From contig NZ_LMEP01000023.1 of the NCBI RefSeq assembly GCF_001426405.1, positions 1 to 64,000 on the forward strand: a DNA stretch of 64,000 bases, written 5' to 3'. The notes under the pieces are model-generated. The model ran no database searches, had not been told where the DNA came from, and saw only the letters and a list, made by a program, of their open reading frames with translations. Of the stretch, positions 40,065-47,661 are shown in pieces. Every line of letters begins with the position of its first letter. Position 1 is the stretch's first letter. Position numbers and translations under genes: made by a program. The stretch is from Streptomyces sp. Root1304. Lineage in GTDB: Bacteria > Actinomycetota > Actinomycetes > Streptomycetales > Streptomycetaceae.

Positions 40065-40826
40065 ATGAACGCCAACGGAAACGGCGGGCCGCTCGACGGC
40101 GCCGTCATCGCGGTCGCCGGAGCGGCCGGCCCCGCGGGCCGCGCGACCCTGCTGCGGCTCGCCGAGGCGGGCGCGACCGTGGTCGCGTCCGACGCGAACC
40201 CGGCGCGCCTCGCGGAGGCCGTCGACGCCGCCCGCTACGCACACGGCGGAGCCAAGGTCATCGGTGACACCGTCGACCTCCTCGATCTGGAGGCCACGCG
40301 CGACTGGGCCGCCAAGACGGAGAAGGAGTTCGGCCGGATCGACGGCCTGGTCCACCTCGTCGGCGGCTGGCGCGGCAGCGCCTCCTTCACCGAGACGGAC
40401 CTCGGGGACTGGGACTTCCTGGAGAAGCTCCTCATCCGCACCGTCCAGCACACCTCCCTCGCCTTCCACGACGGACTGCTGCGTGCCGGCGGCCGTGGCC
40501 GCTACGCGCTGATCAGCCAGGTCGGCGCGCACAAGCCGCTGGCCAACAACGCCGCGTACAACGCGGGCAAGGCCGCAGCGGAGGCCTGGACCCTCGCCAT
40601 GGCGGACTCGTTCCGCAAGCTGGGGGGCGACGACGGCCCGCAGGCGGCGGCTGCGATCCTGGTGATCAAGGCACTGGTGCACGACGCCATGCGCGCCGAA
40701 CGCCCCAACGCGAAGTTCGCGGGCTTCACCGACGTGAAGGACCTGGCCGTGGAGATCGCCGGGCTCTGGGACAAGCCCGCCCAGGAAGTGAATGGACAGC
40801 GTCTGTGGCTGACCCCCAAGCCGTGA
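40065..40826 (+). CDS. Short-chain dehydrogenase/reductase (SDR)
   Basis: 253 residues. Rossmann NAD(P) motif IAVAGAAGPAGRATLL (residues 15-30), DTVDLLD acidic loop and HLVGGWRGS. The catalytic triad is Ser151, Tyr165 and Lys169 (LISQVGAHKPLANNAAYNAGKAA). ATG 40065 is preferred because GGAGGAGG lies 8 bp upstream; a GTG at 40026 would overlap the DUF6421 stop but lacks such a site. The reading frame ends 4 bp inside the next gene (GTGA overlap), so translation is coupled. The substrate is unknown; the aldolase downstream suggests a 3-hydroxy or 3-oxo amino compound. Confidence 0.88.
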   Translation: MNANGNGGPLDGAVIAVAGAAGPAGRATLLRLAEAGATVVASDANPARLAEAVDAARYAHGGAKVIGDTVDLLDLEATRDWAAKTEKEFGRIDGLVHLVGGWRGSASFTETDLGDWDFLEKLLIRTVQHTSLAFHDGLLRAGGRGRYALISQVGAHKPLANNAAYNAGKAAAEAWTLAMADSFRKLGGDDGPQAAAAILVIKALVHDAMRAERPNAKFAGFTDVKDLAVEIAGLWDKPAQEVNGQRLWLTPKP

Positions 40827-41902
40827 CAGCGGCCCTCGGACCCCGGACCGACGCGCGTCGTCACCACGACCCGTCGGTCCGGGGGTTCGCCAGCGACAAC
40901 TACGCCGGCGCCCACCCCGAGGTCCTCGCTGCGCTCGCCCTCGCCAACGACGGCCACCAGGTCGCCTACGGCGAGGACCAGTACACCGAGCACCTCCAGC
41001 GGATCATGCACAGCCACTTCGGCCCCACCGCCGAAGCCTTCCCCGTCTTCAACGGCACCGGCGCCAACGTGACCGCCCTCCAGGCGCTCACCGACCGCTG
41101 GGGCGCCGTGATCTGCGCCGAGTCCGCGCACATCAACGTGGACGAGGGCGGTGCCCCGGAGCGGATGGGCGGCCTCAAGCTGCTCACCGTGCCGACCCCG
41201 GACGGCAAGCTCACCCCCGAGCTGATCGACCGGCAGGCCTGGGGCTGGGAGGACGAGCACCGGGCGATGCCGCAGGTCGTCTCGATCACCCAGAACACGG
41301 AGCTGGGCACCGTCTACACGGTGGACGAGATCCGCGCGATCGTCGAGCACGCCCACTCCATGGGCATGAAGGTCCACCTCGACGGGGCCCGGATAGCCAA
41401 CGCCGCCGCCTCGCTCGACGTGCCGATGCGCGCGTTCACCAACGCGGTGGGCGTCGACGTCATCTCGTACGGCGGCACCAAGAACGGCATGCTCTTCGGC
41501 GAGGCCGTCGTCGTGCTCAACCCCGACGCGGTCAGCCACATGAAGCACCTGCGCAAGCTGTCCATGCAGCTCGCGTCGAAGATGCGCTTCGTGTCGGTGC
41601 AGCTGGAGGCCCTTCTCGCGAAGGACCTGTGGCTGCGCAACGCCCGCCACGCCAACGCGATGGCCCAGCGCCTCGCGGCCGGGGTGCGCGAGGTCGACGG
41701 GGTGGAGATCCTCTACCCGGTGCAGGCCAACGCGGTCTTCGCCCGCCTCCCGCACGACGTGACCCGACGCCTCCAGGAGCGCTTCCGCTTCTACTTCTGG
41801 GACGAGAAGGCCGGCGACGTCCGCTGGATGTGCGCCTTCGACACCACGGAGGACGACGTCGACGCCTTCCTCCAGGCGCTGAAGGAAGAACTGGCCCGCT
41901 GA
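40823..41902 (+). CDS. Threonine aldolase-family PLP enzyme
   Basis: 359 residues of the fold-type I beta-eliminating lyase family. Markers: FASDNYAGAHPEVLAAL, VAYGEDQYTEHL, FNGTGANVTALQAL, SAHINVDEGGAPE, MKVHLDGARIANAAASL, and the Schiff-base Lys220 in SYGGTKNGMLFGEA. It resembles low-specificity L-threonine aldolase, cleaving beta-hydroxy amino acids to glycine and an aldehyde. The start is taken as GTG 40823, overlapping the SDR stop; GTG 40805 is an alternative. It is the last gene of the operon. A hairpin follows (41933-41970). Confidence 0.9.
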   Translation: MTAALGPRTDARRHHDPSVRGFASDNYAGAHPEVLAALALANDGHQVAYGEDQYTEHLQRIMHSHFGPTAEAFPVFNGTGANVTALQALTDRWGAVICAESAHINVDEGGAPERMGGLKLLTVPTPDGKLTPELIDRQAWGWEDEHRAMPQVVSITQNTELGTVYTVDEIRAIVEHAHSMGMKVHLDGARIANAAASLDVPMRAFTNAVGVDVISYGGTKNGMLFGEAVVVLNPDAVSHMKHLRKLSMQLASKMRFVSVQLEALLAKDLWLRNARHANAMAQRLAAGVREVDGVEILYPVQANAVFARLPHDVTRRLQERFRFYFWDEKAGDVRWMCAFDTTEDDVDAFLQALKEELAR

Positions 41903-41932
41903 GCGCAAGCGCTCGCAAGGCGGCATGAATAT

Positions 41933-41970
41933 ACGGCCGGACGGAAAGTCATTGACTACCGTCCGGCCGT
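41933..41970. terminator. 12-bp stem hairpin after the aldolase gene
   Basis: ACGGCCGGACGG (41933-41944) and CCGTCCGGCCGT (41959-41970) are exact complements around a 14-nt loop. It ends the DUF6421 operon. The loop and right arm also carry the promoter of the next gene. Confidence 0.75.
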
Positions 41971-41981
41971 TTCCGTACGCT
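41953..41981 (+). promoter_or_regulatory. Promoter of the transglutaminase-like gene inside the terminator
   Basis: TTGACT (41953-41958), 17-bp spacer, TACGCT (41976-41981). The start codon is at 41990, which would leave a leader of only a few bases. The -35 lies in the hairpin loop. Confidence 0.5.
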
Positions 41982-41989
41982 CCACCCGC

Positions 41990-42589
41990 ATGGAACTCGT
42001 CCAGCGGGACCCCGACATCACGGCCTACCTGGCCGCGAGCGAAGCCGTCGACCATGAACACCCGGTGGTCCGGGCCGTCGTGGACCGCCTCGCCGACACG
42101 CACCTCGACGCATACGCATACGCCGAGGCGGCCTACCGCCACGTCCGCGACACCGTCCCGCACTCCCAGGACTCGGGCGACCTCCGCGTCACCTGGCGCG
42201 CCTCCGACGTCCTGGAGCTGCGCACCGGCATCTGCTACGCCAAGTCGATCGCGTACGCCGCGCTCCTGCGGGCCCGCGGCATCCCGGCCGCCCTCTGCTA
42301 TCAGCGCCTGGCGGACGACGACGGCTCGAACCCGGTGATCCACGGCCTCGTGGCCCTCCTGCTGCCCGGGGAGCGGTCCTGGGCCCGGCAGGACGTACGC
42401 GGGAACAAGCCCGGCGTCGACGCCCGGTTCTCGCTGGGGGAAGAGCGGCTGGCCTGGACCGTACGTCCGAAGTTCAATGAAGTGGACTATCCAGTGCTCT
42501 ACACTGAACCACACCCGGCCGTTCTGGACGCGCTCCGCGCGGCACCCGACCGGCCGTACCTCTGGCGGACGCTCCCCACGGAGCTCTGA
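41990..42589 (+). CDS. Transglutaminase-like (cysteine protease fold) protein
   Basis: 199 residues. Catalytic triad context: Cys in LRTGICYAKSIAYAALLRARGIPAALCYQRL, His in NPVIHGLVALLLPG, and an Asp in GNKPGVDARFS. The short length without signal peptide or membrane segment fits the stand-alone cytoplasmic transglut_core proteins whose substrates are unknown. The ATG at 41990 lies almost directly after a promoter, so the transcript may be nearly leaderless, and no ribosome site is obvious. The B3/4 gene follows 27 bp after the stop and is likely co-transcribed. Confidence 0.87.
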   Translation: MELVQRDPDITAYLAASEAVDHEHPVVRAVVDRLADTHLDAYAYAEAAYRHVRDTVPHSQDSGDLRVTWRASDVLELRTGICYAKSIAYAALLRARGIPAALCYQRLADDDGSNPVIHGLVALLLPGERSWARQDVRGNKPGVDARFSLGEERLAWTVRPKFNEVDYPVLYTEPHPAVLDALRAAPDRPYLWRTLPTEL

Positions 42590-42615
42590 CCCCGGACACC
42601 GGCGAACGGCGGACC

Positions 42616-43308
42616 ATGACCCTCACCCTGACTGTCTCCGACGAGGTGCGCACCCTCGTACCCGGCTTCACCTCACTGGTGATCGAGGCCCACGGGCTGG
42701 TCAACGGGCCCAGCGACGAGACCAGCTCGGCCCTGCTCGACGAGGCCGCGCGGCGGCTGGCCGAGCGCCTCGGCGGCCGGGCCCCCGACCAGGACCCGCA
42801 CATCGCCGCCTGGCGCGCCGCGTACACCGCGTTCGGCGCCAAGCCCTCCCGTACCCGCAACTCGGCGGAAGCGCTGGCCAGGCGCGCGCTCGCGGACGGC
42901 GGGCTGCCCCGCATCAACCGCCTCGTCGACGCCTACAACGCGGTCAGCGTCGCCCATCTGATCCCGGTCGGCGGCGAGGACCTGGGCAGGATCCGGGGCG
43001 CCATGCGCCTGGTCAGGGCCGTCGGTGACGAGCCCTTCGTCACCACGGCCGGCGGGGTGGAGACGGTGGAGCACCCGGAACCGGGGGAGATCGTCTGGTG
43101 CGACGAGGAGGGCGTCACCTGCCGCCGCTGGAACTGGCGTCAGGGCCCGCGCACCCGGATCGACGACGACACGGCCGACGCCGTCTTCCTGCTGGAGGCG
43201 CTCGCCCCGATGACCCGGGACGAGCTGACCGCCGCGGGGGCCGAGCTGGCCGCGTCCCTGGAGGAGCTGAGCCCGGGGGCTCGGATCACCGTGCGGGACC
43301 CGGAGTGA
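42616..43308 (+). CDS. B3/4 domain-containing protein
   Basis: 230 residues matching the B3/4 tRNA-binding domain of phenylalanyl-tRNA synthetase beta subunit as a stand-alone protein. Markers: VPGFTSLVIEAHGLVN, IAAWRAAYTAFGAKPSRTRNSAEALARRAL, LPRINRLVDAYNAVSVAHLIPVGGEDL and GEIVWCDEEGVTCRRWNWRQGPRTRI. In free-standing members the domain is thought to edit or bind mis-acylated substrates; evidence is limited. It follows the transglutaminase-like gene by 27 bp. A 16-bp tandem repeat lies just downstream. Confidence 0.88.
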   Translation: MTLTLTVSDEVRTLVPGFTSLVIEAHGLVNGPSDETSSALLDEAARRLAERLGGRAPDQDPHIAAWRAAYTAFGAKPSRTRNSAEALARRALADGGLPRINRLVDAYNAVSVAHLIPVGGEDLGRIRGAMRLVRAVGDEPFVTTAGGVETVEHPEPGEIVWCDEEGVTCRRWNWRQGPRTRIDDDTADAVFLLEALAPMTRDELTAAGAELAASLEELSPGARITVRDPE

Positions 43309-43334
43309 CGGCGGCGCCGGACCCTGAGGTCGCC

Positions 43335-43397
43335 GGGTCCGGCGGTCGCAGGGTCCGGCGGTCGCAGGGTCCGGCGGTCGCAGGGTCCGGCGGCGCC
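43335..43397. repeat. 16-bp tandem repeat, about four copies
   Basis: Unit GGGTCCGGCGGTCGCA: exact copies at 43335, 43351 and 43367, then a diverged copy at 43383-43397. It lies in the gap between convergent genes (43308 and 43479) together with a CGTTCGAACG palindrome (43443-43452). No gene is seen in the gap. Confidence 0.95.
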
Positions 43398-43478
43398 GGG
43401 TCCGCCCTCCGGGGCGCCCGGGGGCCCGCAGTAACGGTTCTTCGTTCGAACGGTGGCGTGCGCGCTCGCGCGCTGCCG

Positions 43479-44201
43479 TCAGCCCGCTTCCTTGACCTGG
43501 GCCGGCGTCGGAGCCGTACCGCCGAGGTGCGCGGGCACCCACCACGTGTCACCCGCGTCCTTGGGGCGCACCGGGTAGGCGCGCTGCGCGGCCTCCAGGA
43601 GCTCCTGGCAGCGCTCGCGCAGCCGCCGCGTGATGGCGCCCGCGTACTGGTCGGCGGGGGCCTCCACGGGCTCGCCGACACGGATCGTCACCGGGATGTG
43701 GCTGCGCTTGAAGTTGCGGGGCCGGCCCTTGGTCCAGATGCGCTGCGTGCCCCAGAGCGCCATCGGGATCAGCGGGACGCCCGCCTCCTGCGCGAGGCGC
43801 GCGGCACCCGTCTTGAAGCCCTTGAGGGTGAACGACTGGGAGATGGTCGCCTCGGGGAAGACGCCGATGATCTCGCCGGCCCGGAGCGATTCGAGCGCGT
43901 GCTTGTAGGCGTGCTCGCCGGCCGCGCGGTCCACCGGGATGTGCTTCATGCCGCGCATGAGCGGTCCCGAGACCTTGTGCCGGAAGACCGAGTCCTTCGC
44001 CATGAAGCGCACCAGGCGCTTCTGCGGGAGCGCGGCCAGGCCCGTGAAGATGAAGTCCAGATAGCTGATGTGGTTGCTGACGAGCACGGCGCCGCCGGTG
44101 CGCGGGATGTGCTCCGAACCCTGCGTGTCGATCTTCAGGTCGAGCGCCTTGAACAAGGTCAACGCGGCGCCGATGACCGGCCGATACACGAGCTCTGCCA
44201 T
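43479..44201 (-). CDS. 1-acyl-sn-glycerol-3-phosphate acyltransferase (PlsC-type)
   Basis: 240 residues. PlsC motifs: block I VSNHISYLDFIF (the NHxxxxD catalytic pair), block II KDSVFRHKVSGPLMRGMKHIPVDR, block III GEIIGVFPEATISQS and block IV GVPLIPMALWGTQRIW. An N-terminal amphipathic or hydrophobic segment (YRPVIGAALTLFKAL) fits peripheral association with the inner membrane. It transfers a fatty acyl chain to lysophosphatidic acid or a related lysolipid. ATG 44201 is used; upstream AAGAAGGG is the best ribosome site. A basic/Pro-rich tail ends the protein. Confidence 0.9.
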   Translation of the reverse strand: MAELVYRPVIGAALTLFKALDLKIDTQGSEHIPRTGGAVLVSNHISYLDFIFTGLAALPQKRLVRFMAKDSVFRHKVSGPLMRGMKHIPVDRAAGEHAYKHALESLRAGEIIGVFPEATISQSFTLKGFKTGAARLAQEAGVPLIPMALWGTQRIWTKGRPRNFKRSHIPVTIRVGEPVEAPADQYAGAITRRLRERCQELLEAAQRAYPVRPKDAGDTWWVPAHLGGTAPTPAQVKEAG

Positions 44202-44453
44202 CTGGGGGGAACCCTTCTTCTGTGCCTGGGGAGGGCTCTCCCGGCGGAAGTTACGCGGCCGTAGGTTTTCGGCTTTGGGCAGATCGTGCCCCATGTGGGC
44301 CGCCGTGACCAGTCCAGGCGGCTTCGTACAGGGAGATTCTCGTCACTCGCGGTGGCCGTGGCGGGAATCGAACGCCGCCGTGCGACGCTGCACCTGACGA
44401 CAGGGCCGGAACGGACGTCCGGACGCGACGGGAAGAGAAGGCGGCGACAGCAG

Positions 44454-44774
44454 GTGACACGAGTGACCGATGTGCTCGGATCCGAGGTGCTCGGCGCCCC
44501 GCTGGGGGAGCGCGCCACCCTCGTCCAGTTCTCCACCGCCTTCTGCCAGCCCTGCCGGGCCACCCGCCGCACCCTGGCCGAGGTCGCCGCCATGGTGCCG
44601 GGCGTCGGGCACGTGGAGATCGACGCCGAGGAACGGCTCGATCTCGTACGTGAACTGGGCGTCGAGCGCACCCCCACGGTCCTCGTCCTGGACCGCGCGG
44701 GCCGGGTCGTCCGCAGGGCGTCCGGGCAGCCCCGCAGGGCCGACGTCATCGCCGCCCTGGGGCGCGCGGTCTGA
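44454..44774 (+). CDS. Thioredoxin-like protein with CQPC active site
   Basis: 106 residues from GTG 44454. Thioredoxin fold: ATLVQFSTAFCQPCRATRRTLAEVA with Cys31 and Cys34 (CQPC in place of CGPC), EIDAEERLDLVRELGVERTPTVLVLDRAGRVVRRASG containing the cis-Pro loop (RTPTV). The changed dipeptide between the cysteines usually alters redox potential. It is cytoplasmic with no signal peptide. The sulfur-linked leader and flavin reductase follow downstream, so a thiol/redox role in the same stretch is consistent, though they have a separate promoter. Confidence 0.87.
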   Translation: MTRVTDVLGSEVLGAPLGERATLVQFSTAFCQPCRATRRTLAEVAAMVPGVGHVEIDAEERLDLVRELGVERTPTVLVLDRAGRVVRRASGQPRRADVIAALGRAV

Positions 44775-44808
44775 CGCCGTGACACTTCTCCCACATCCCG
44801 GTACGCAC

Positions 44809-44838
44809 TTGACTGCACGCGGCAACGATCGTCACCCT
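44809..44838 (+). promoter_or_regulatory. Promoter for a leaderless leader-peptide transcript
   Basis: TTGACT (44809-44814), 18-bp spacer, CACCCT (44833-44838). Counting 7 bp on places transcription start at or next to the GTG of the leader peptide (44845), which has no ribosome-binding site of its own. Confidence 0.4.
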
Positions 44839-44844
44839 GACGGA

Positions 44845-44925
44845 GTGCCCCCAGAACTCCTTCTCTACGGCCGGACCCATGTGGACCTGGCCCGCAACGC
44901 GAGCGCGCGCTGTCCGGGTGTCTGA
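44845..44925 (+). CDS. Probable cysteine-responsive leader peptide
   Basis: 26 residues ending THVDLARNASARCPGV. The HVDL-x(6-8)-A-x-C pattern near the end is the hallmark of the short actinobacterial leader peptides found ahead of sulfur-assimilation genes, where slow translation of the Cys codon is thought to relieve attenuation. It starts at GTG 44845 with no ribosome site (GGAG overlaps the start itself), fitting a leaderless transcript from the promoter at 44809-44838. The stop is 46 bp before the flavin reductase ATG. The reading frame is read directly; function is by analogy. Confidence 0.62.
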   Translation: MPPELLLYGRTHVDLARNASARCPGV

Positions 44926-44971
44926 CGACCCCCGGACCTCTCCCATGCCGCCCTCGCAGAAGGACAACTCC

Positions 44972-45502
44972 ATGACGGTTTCGCAGGACCTCCGCCCCCG
45001 TACGGTTCCCACGATCGGCGCACCCCGCCAGGCCTCTCCGGATCTGCTCCGCTCCGTCTTCCGCCGCCACGCGGCCGGTGTCGCGGTCGTCACCGCGCAC
45101 GGCGAGCGCCCCGTCGGCTTCACCGCGACCTCGCTCAACTCCGTCGCCGCCGAGCCCCCGCTCATCTCCTTCGGGGTGGGCACCTCCTCCTCCAGCTGGC
45201 CCGTCCTCGCCGAGGCCGAGCACATCGGCGTGCACATACTCGGCGAGCACCAGGAGGACCTGGCCGCCACCTTCGCGCGCAGCGGCGCCGACCGCTTCGG
45301 CGAGGGGACCCGCTGGAGCGTGGGGCCCGAGGGCGTACCCGTGCTCGACGGCGTGCTCGCCTGGCTGGTGTGCCGCGTGGTGGCCCGGGTGCCCGCCGGG
45401 GACCACCGGATCGTCATCGCGCAGGCGGTCGCCGGGGACCCGGACGGCGCCGGCCGGCCGCTCCTCTACCACCACGGCCGCTTCAACGCGCTGCGCGACT
45501 GA
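44972..45502 (+). CDS. Flavin reductase-family protein
   Basis: 176 residues. Flavin reductase-like split-barrel signature: LLRSVFRRHAAGVAVVTAHGERPVGFTATSLNSVAAEPPLISFGVG, then HIGVHILGEHQEDLAATFA, RFGEGTRWS and a closing PLLYHHGRFNAL. It supplies reduced FMN to a two-component monooxygenase. The upstream cysteine-type leader peptide points to a sulfur-starvation setting such as sulfonate or organosulfur desulfonation (inference). No partner monooxygenase is in the window. ATG 44972 is preferred (AGAAGGAC upstream); a longer in-frame start at 44879 would overlap the leader. Confidence 0.88.
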   Translation: MTVSQDLRPRTVPTIGAPRQASPDLLRSVFRRHAAGVAVVTAHGERPVGFTATSLNSVAAEPPLISFGVGTSSSSWPVLAEAEHIGVHILGEHQEDLAATFARSGADRFGEGTRWSVGPEGVPVLDGVLAWLVCRVVARVPAGDHRIVIAQAVAGDPDGAGRPLLYHHGRFNALRD

Positions 45503-45556
45503 GAGTTCCCCTGCGCGCCGCTCTCCGCGCATGGGCCAGATCACACGCCTGAGCGC

Positions 45557-45597
45557 TTGCTCACTGGTAACAAACTGGGTGTACTGGCGAGTAATAT
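45557..45597 (+). promoter_or_regulatory. Paired inverted operator-like motifs and -10 upstream of etfBA
   Basis: TTGCTCACTGGTAA (45557-45570) and, inverted, GTACTGGCGAGTAA (45581-45594; complement TTACTCGCCAGTAC). Each is itself semi-palindromic of the form TTRCT-N4-RGTAA. TAATAT (45592-45597) is a good -10 overlapped by the second motif. The form resembles TetR-family operators of fatty-acid catabolism genes, which would suit an ETF operon. The regulator is not encoded nearby. Confidence 0.5.
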
Positions 45598-45701
45598 TTC
45601 GGTCGGGGCGTCCGGCGCCCCGACCGGAAACCCGCCCTTCAGGCGCCTATGCTGCGAGCAACAAGGCAGCCCAGTTATGACGATGCAGTAGGAGAGCCGG
45701 C

Positions 45702-46487
45702 GTGAGCTTGAGGATCGTTGTCTGTGTGAAGTACGTGCCCGACGCCACTGGCGACCGGCACTTCGCCGATGACCTGACCGTCGACCGCGACGACGTCGAC
45801 GGCCTGCTGTCGGAGCTCGACGAGTACGCGGTCGAGCAGGCCCTGCAAATCGCCGAAGAGGCCGACGACGCCGAGGTCACCGTGCTCACGGTCGGCCCCG
45901 AGGACGCCAAGGACGCGCTGCGCAAGGCGCTCTCCATGGGCGCCGACAAGGCGGTCCACGTCGAGGACGACGACCTGCACGGCACCGACGTCATGGGCAC
46001 CTCGCTGGTGCTCGCCAAGGCGATCGAGAAGACCGGCTACGACGTCGTCATCGCCGGCATGGCCTCCACCGACGGCACCATGGGTGTCCTCCCGGCGATC
46101 CTGGCCGAGCGCCTGGGCGTCCCGCAGGTCACGCTGCTCTCCGAGGTCAAGATCGAAGGTGGCAAGGTCACCGGCCGCCGTGACGGCGACACCGCCTCCG
46201 AGCAGCTGGAGGCCTCCCTCCCGGCGGTCGTGTCCGTGACCGACCAGTCGGGCGAGGCGCGCTACCCCTCCTTCAAGGGCATCATGGCCGCCAAGAAGAA
46301 GCCGGTGGAGTCCCTGGACCTCTCCGACCTGGGCATCGAGGCCGAGGAAGTGGGCCTGGAGGGCTCCTGGACGGCGGTCGACTCCGCCGCCGAGCGTCCG
46401 GCGCGCACCGCCGGCACGATCGTCAAGGACGAGGGCGAGGGCGGCAAGCAGCTGGCCGGGTTCCTCGCGAGCCAGAAGTTCATCTAG
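45702..46487 (+). CDS. etfB: Electron transfer flavoprotein subunit beta
   Basis: 261 residues, GTG 45702 with GGAGAG. ETF-beta features: IVVCVKYVPDATGDRHF, LSELDEYAVEQALQIAEE, TVGPEDAKDALRKALSMGADKAVHVEDD, the family signature VIAGMASTDGTMGVLPAILAERLG, and VSVTDQSGEARYPSFKGIMAAKKKP. With EtfA it forms the soluble heterodimer that carries electrons from acyl-CoA and other flavoprotein dehydrogenases to the quinone pool through ETF-QO. etfA follows after 89 bp. Twin operator-like motifs precede the operon. Confidence 0.96.
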   Translation: MSLRIVVCVKYVPDATGDRHFADDLTVDRDDVDGLLSELDEYAVEQALQIAEEADDAEVTVLTVGPEDAKDALRKALSMGADKAVHVEDDDLHGTDVMGTSLVLAKAIEKTGYDVVIAGMASTDGTMGVLPAILAERLGVPQVTLLSEVKIEGGKVTGRRDGDTASEQLEASLPAVVSVTDQSGEARYPSFKGIMAAKKKPVESLDLSDLGIEAEEVGLEGSWTAVDSAAERPARTAGTIVKDEGEGGKQLAGFLASQKFI

Positions 46488-46576
46488 CCGATTCCCCGGG
46501 GCGCGGCCCCGGGACCGGCGGGCTCGCGCAGAGCCACCAGACCGCCCCCTTTCCGTTCGCAGGAGATTGAAGTCCC

Positions 46577-47539
46577 ATGGCTGAGATTCTCGTCTACGTC
46601 GACCACGTCGACGGAGCCGTCCGCAAGCCCACCCTGGAGCTGCTGACCCTCGCCCGCCGCCTCGGTGACCCGGTCGCCGTCGCCCTCGGCAACGGCGCCG
46701 CCGACACCGCCGCCGCGCTCGCCGAGCACGGTGCCGTGAAGGTCCTCACCGCCGACGCCCCCGAGTTCACCGAGTACCTCGTCGTCCCGAAGGTCGAGGC
46801 CCTCCAGGCCGCCTACGAGGCCGTGTCCCCGGCCGCCGTGCTCGTCCCGTCCTCCGCCGAGGGCAAGGAGATCGCGGCCCGCCTCGCGGTCCGCATCGGC
46901 TCCGGCATCATCACCGACGCCGTGGACCTGGAGGCCGGTGACGAGGGCCCGGTCGCGACGCAGTCCGCGTTCGCCGCCTCCTTCACCACCAAGTCCCGTG
47001 TCTCCAAGGGCACCCCGGTCATCACGGTCAAGCCGAACTCGGCCCCCGTGGAGGCCGCCCCGGCCGCCGGCGCCGTCGAGGCCCTGGCCGTCTCCTTCTC
47101 GGAGCAGGCGCACGGCACCAAGGTCGTCGGCCGCACCCCGCGCGAGTCGACCGGCCGCCCGGAGCTGACCGAGGCCGCGATCGTGGTCTCCGGTGGCCGC
47201 GGTGTCAACGGTGCCGAGAACTTCGCGATCATCGAGGCGCTCGCCGACTCGCTCGGTGCCGCCGTCGGCGCCTCGCGCGCCGCCGTCGACGCCGGCTGGT
47301 ACCCGCACTCCAACCAGGTCGGCCAGACCGGCAAGTCGGTCTCGCCGCAGCTGTACATCGCCTCCGGCATCTCCGGCGCGATCCAGCACCGCGCGGGCAT
47401 GCAGACCTCGAAGACGATCGTCGCGATCAACAAGGACGCCGAGGCGCCGATCTTCGACCTCGTCGACTACGGCGTCGTGGGCGACCTGTTCGACGTCGTC
47501 CCGCAGCTGACCGAAGAGGTCCGGACCCGCAAGGGCTGA
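46577..47539 (+). CDS. etfA: Electron transfer flavoprotein subunit alpha
   Basis: 320 residues, ATG 46577 with AGGAGATTG. N-terminal ETF fold: LVYVDHVDGAVRKPTLELLTLARRLGD. The C-terminal FAD-binding domain has VSGGRGVNGAENF, GASRAAVDAGWYPHSNQVGQTGKSVSPQLYIASGISGAIQHRAGM and the closing VGDLFDVVPQLTEEV. It binds FAD and partners EtfB. Codons are strongly biased to C-ending forms with few rare ones, consistent with high expression. A 15-bp hairpin follows the stop. Confidence 0.96.
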   Translation: MAEILVYVDHVDGAVRKPTLELLTLARRLGDPVAVALGNGAADTAAALAEHGAVKVLTADAPEFTEYLVVPKVEALQAAYEAVSPAAVLVPSSAEGKEIAARLAVRIGSGIITDAVDLEAGDEGPVATQSAFAASFTTKSRVSKGTPVITVKPNSAPVEAAPAAGAVEALAVSFSEQAHGTKVVGRTPRESTGRPELTEAAIVVSGGRGVNGAENFAIIEALADSLGAAVGASRAAVDAGWYPHSNQVGQTGKSVSPQLYIASGISGAIQHRAGMQTSKTIVAINKDAEAPIFDLVDYGVVGDLFDVVPQLTEEVRTRKG

Positions 47540-47557
47540 CCTGCGGTTCTGTCGGGC

Positions 47558-47597
47558 CCGGGGGCCGCACGGTGATCACTCGCCGTGCGGCCCCCGG
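47558..47597. terminator. 15-bp stem hairpin after etfA
   Basis: 47558-47572 and 47583-47597 are exact reverse complements around a 10-nt loop, 19 bp downstream of the etfA stop. Confidence 0.85.
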
Positions 47598-47613
47598 TCG
47601 TTTCGGACAACCA

Positions 47614-47643
47614 TTGACTCAGGTCCCGACGGCCTACTAACTT
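47614..47643 (+). promoter_or_regulatory. Promoter of the DUF6986 gene
   Basis: TTGACT (47614-47619), 18-bp spacer, TAACTT (47638-47643); TACTAA at 47635-47640 is an alternative -10. The operator palindrome lies about 20 bp downstream, in the leader. Confidence 0.5.
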
Positions 47644-47661
47644 CGCTATACGGATTGTTGA

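Noticed and set aside
43335..43397. Possible CRISPR or integrative repeat array
   Set aside because: 16-bp contiguous copies without spacers in a convergent gap, with no associated genes.
44879..45502. Longer flavin reductase starting at ATG 44879
   Set aside because: It adds 31 residues without family similarity, has no ribosome site, and overlaps the leader peptide. The ATG at 44972 has a purine-rich site and begins at the normal N-terminus.
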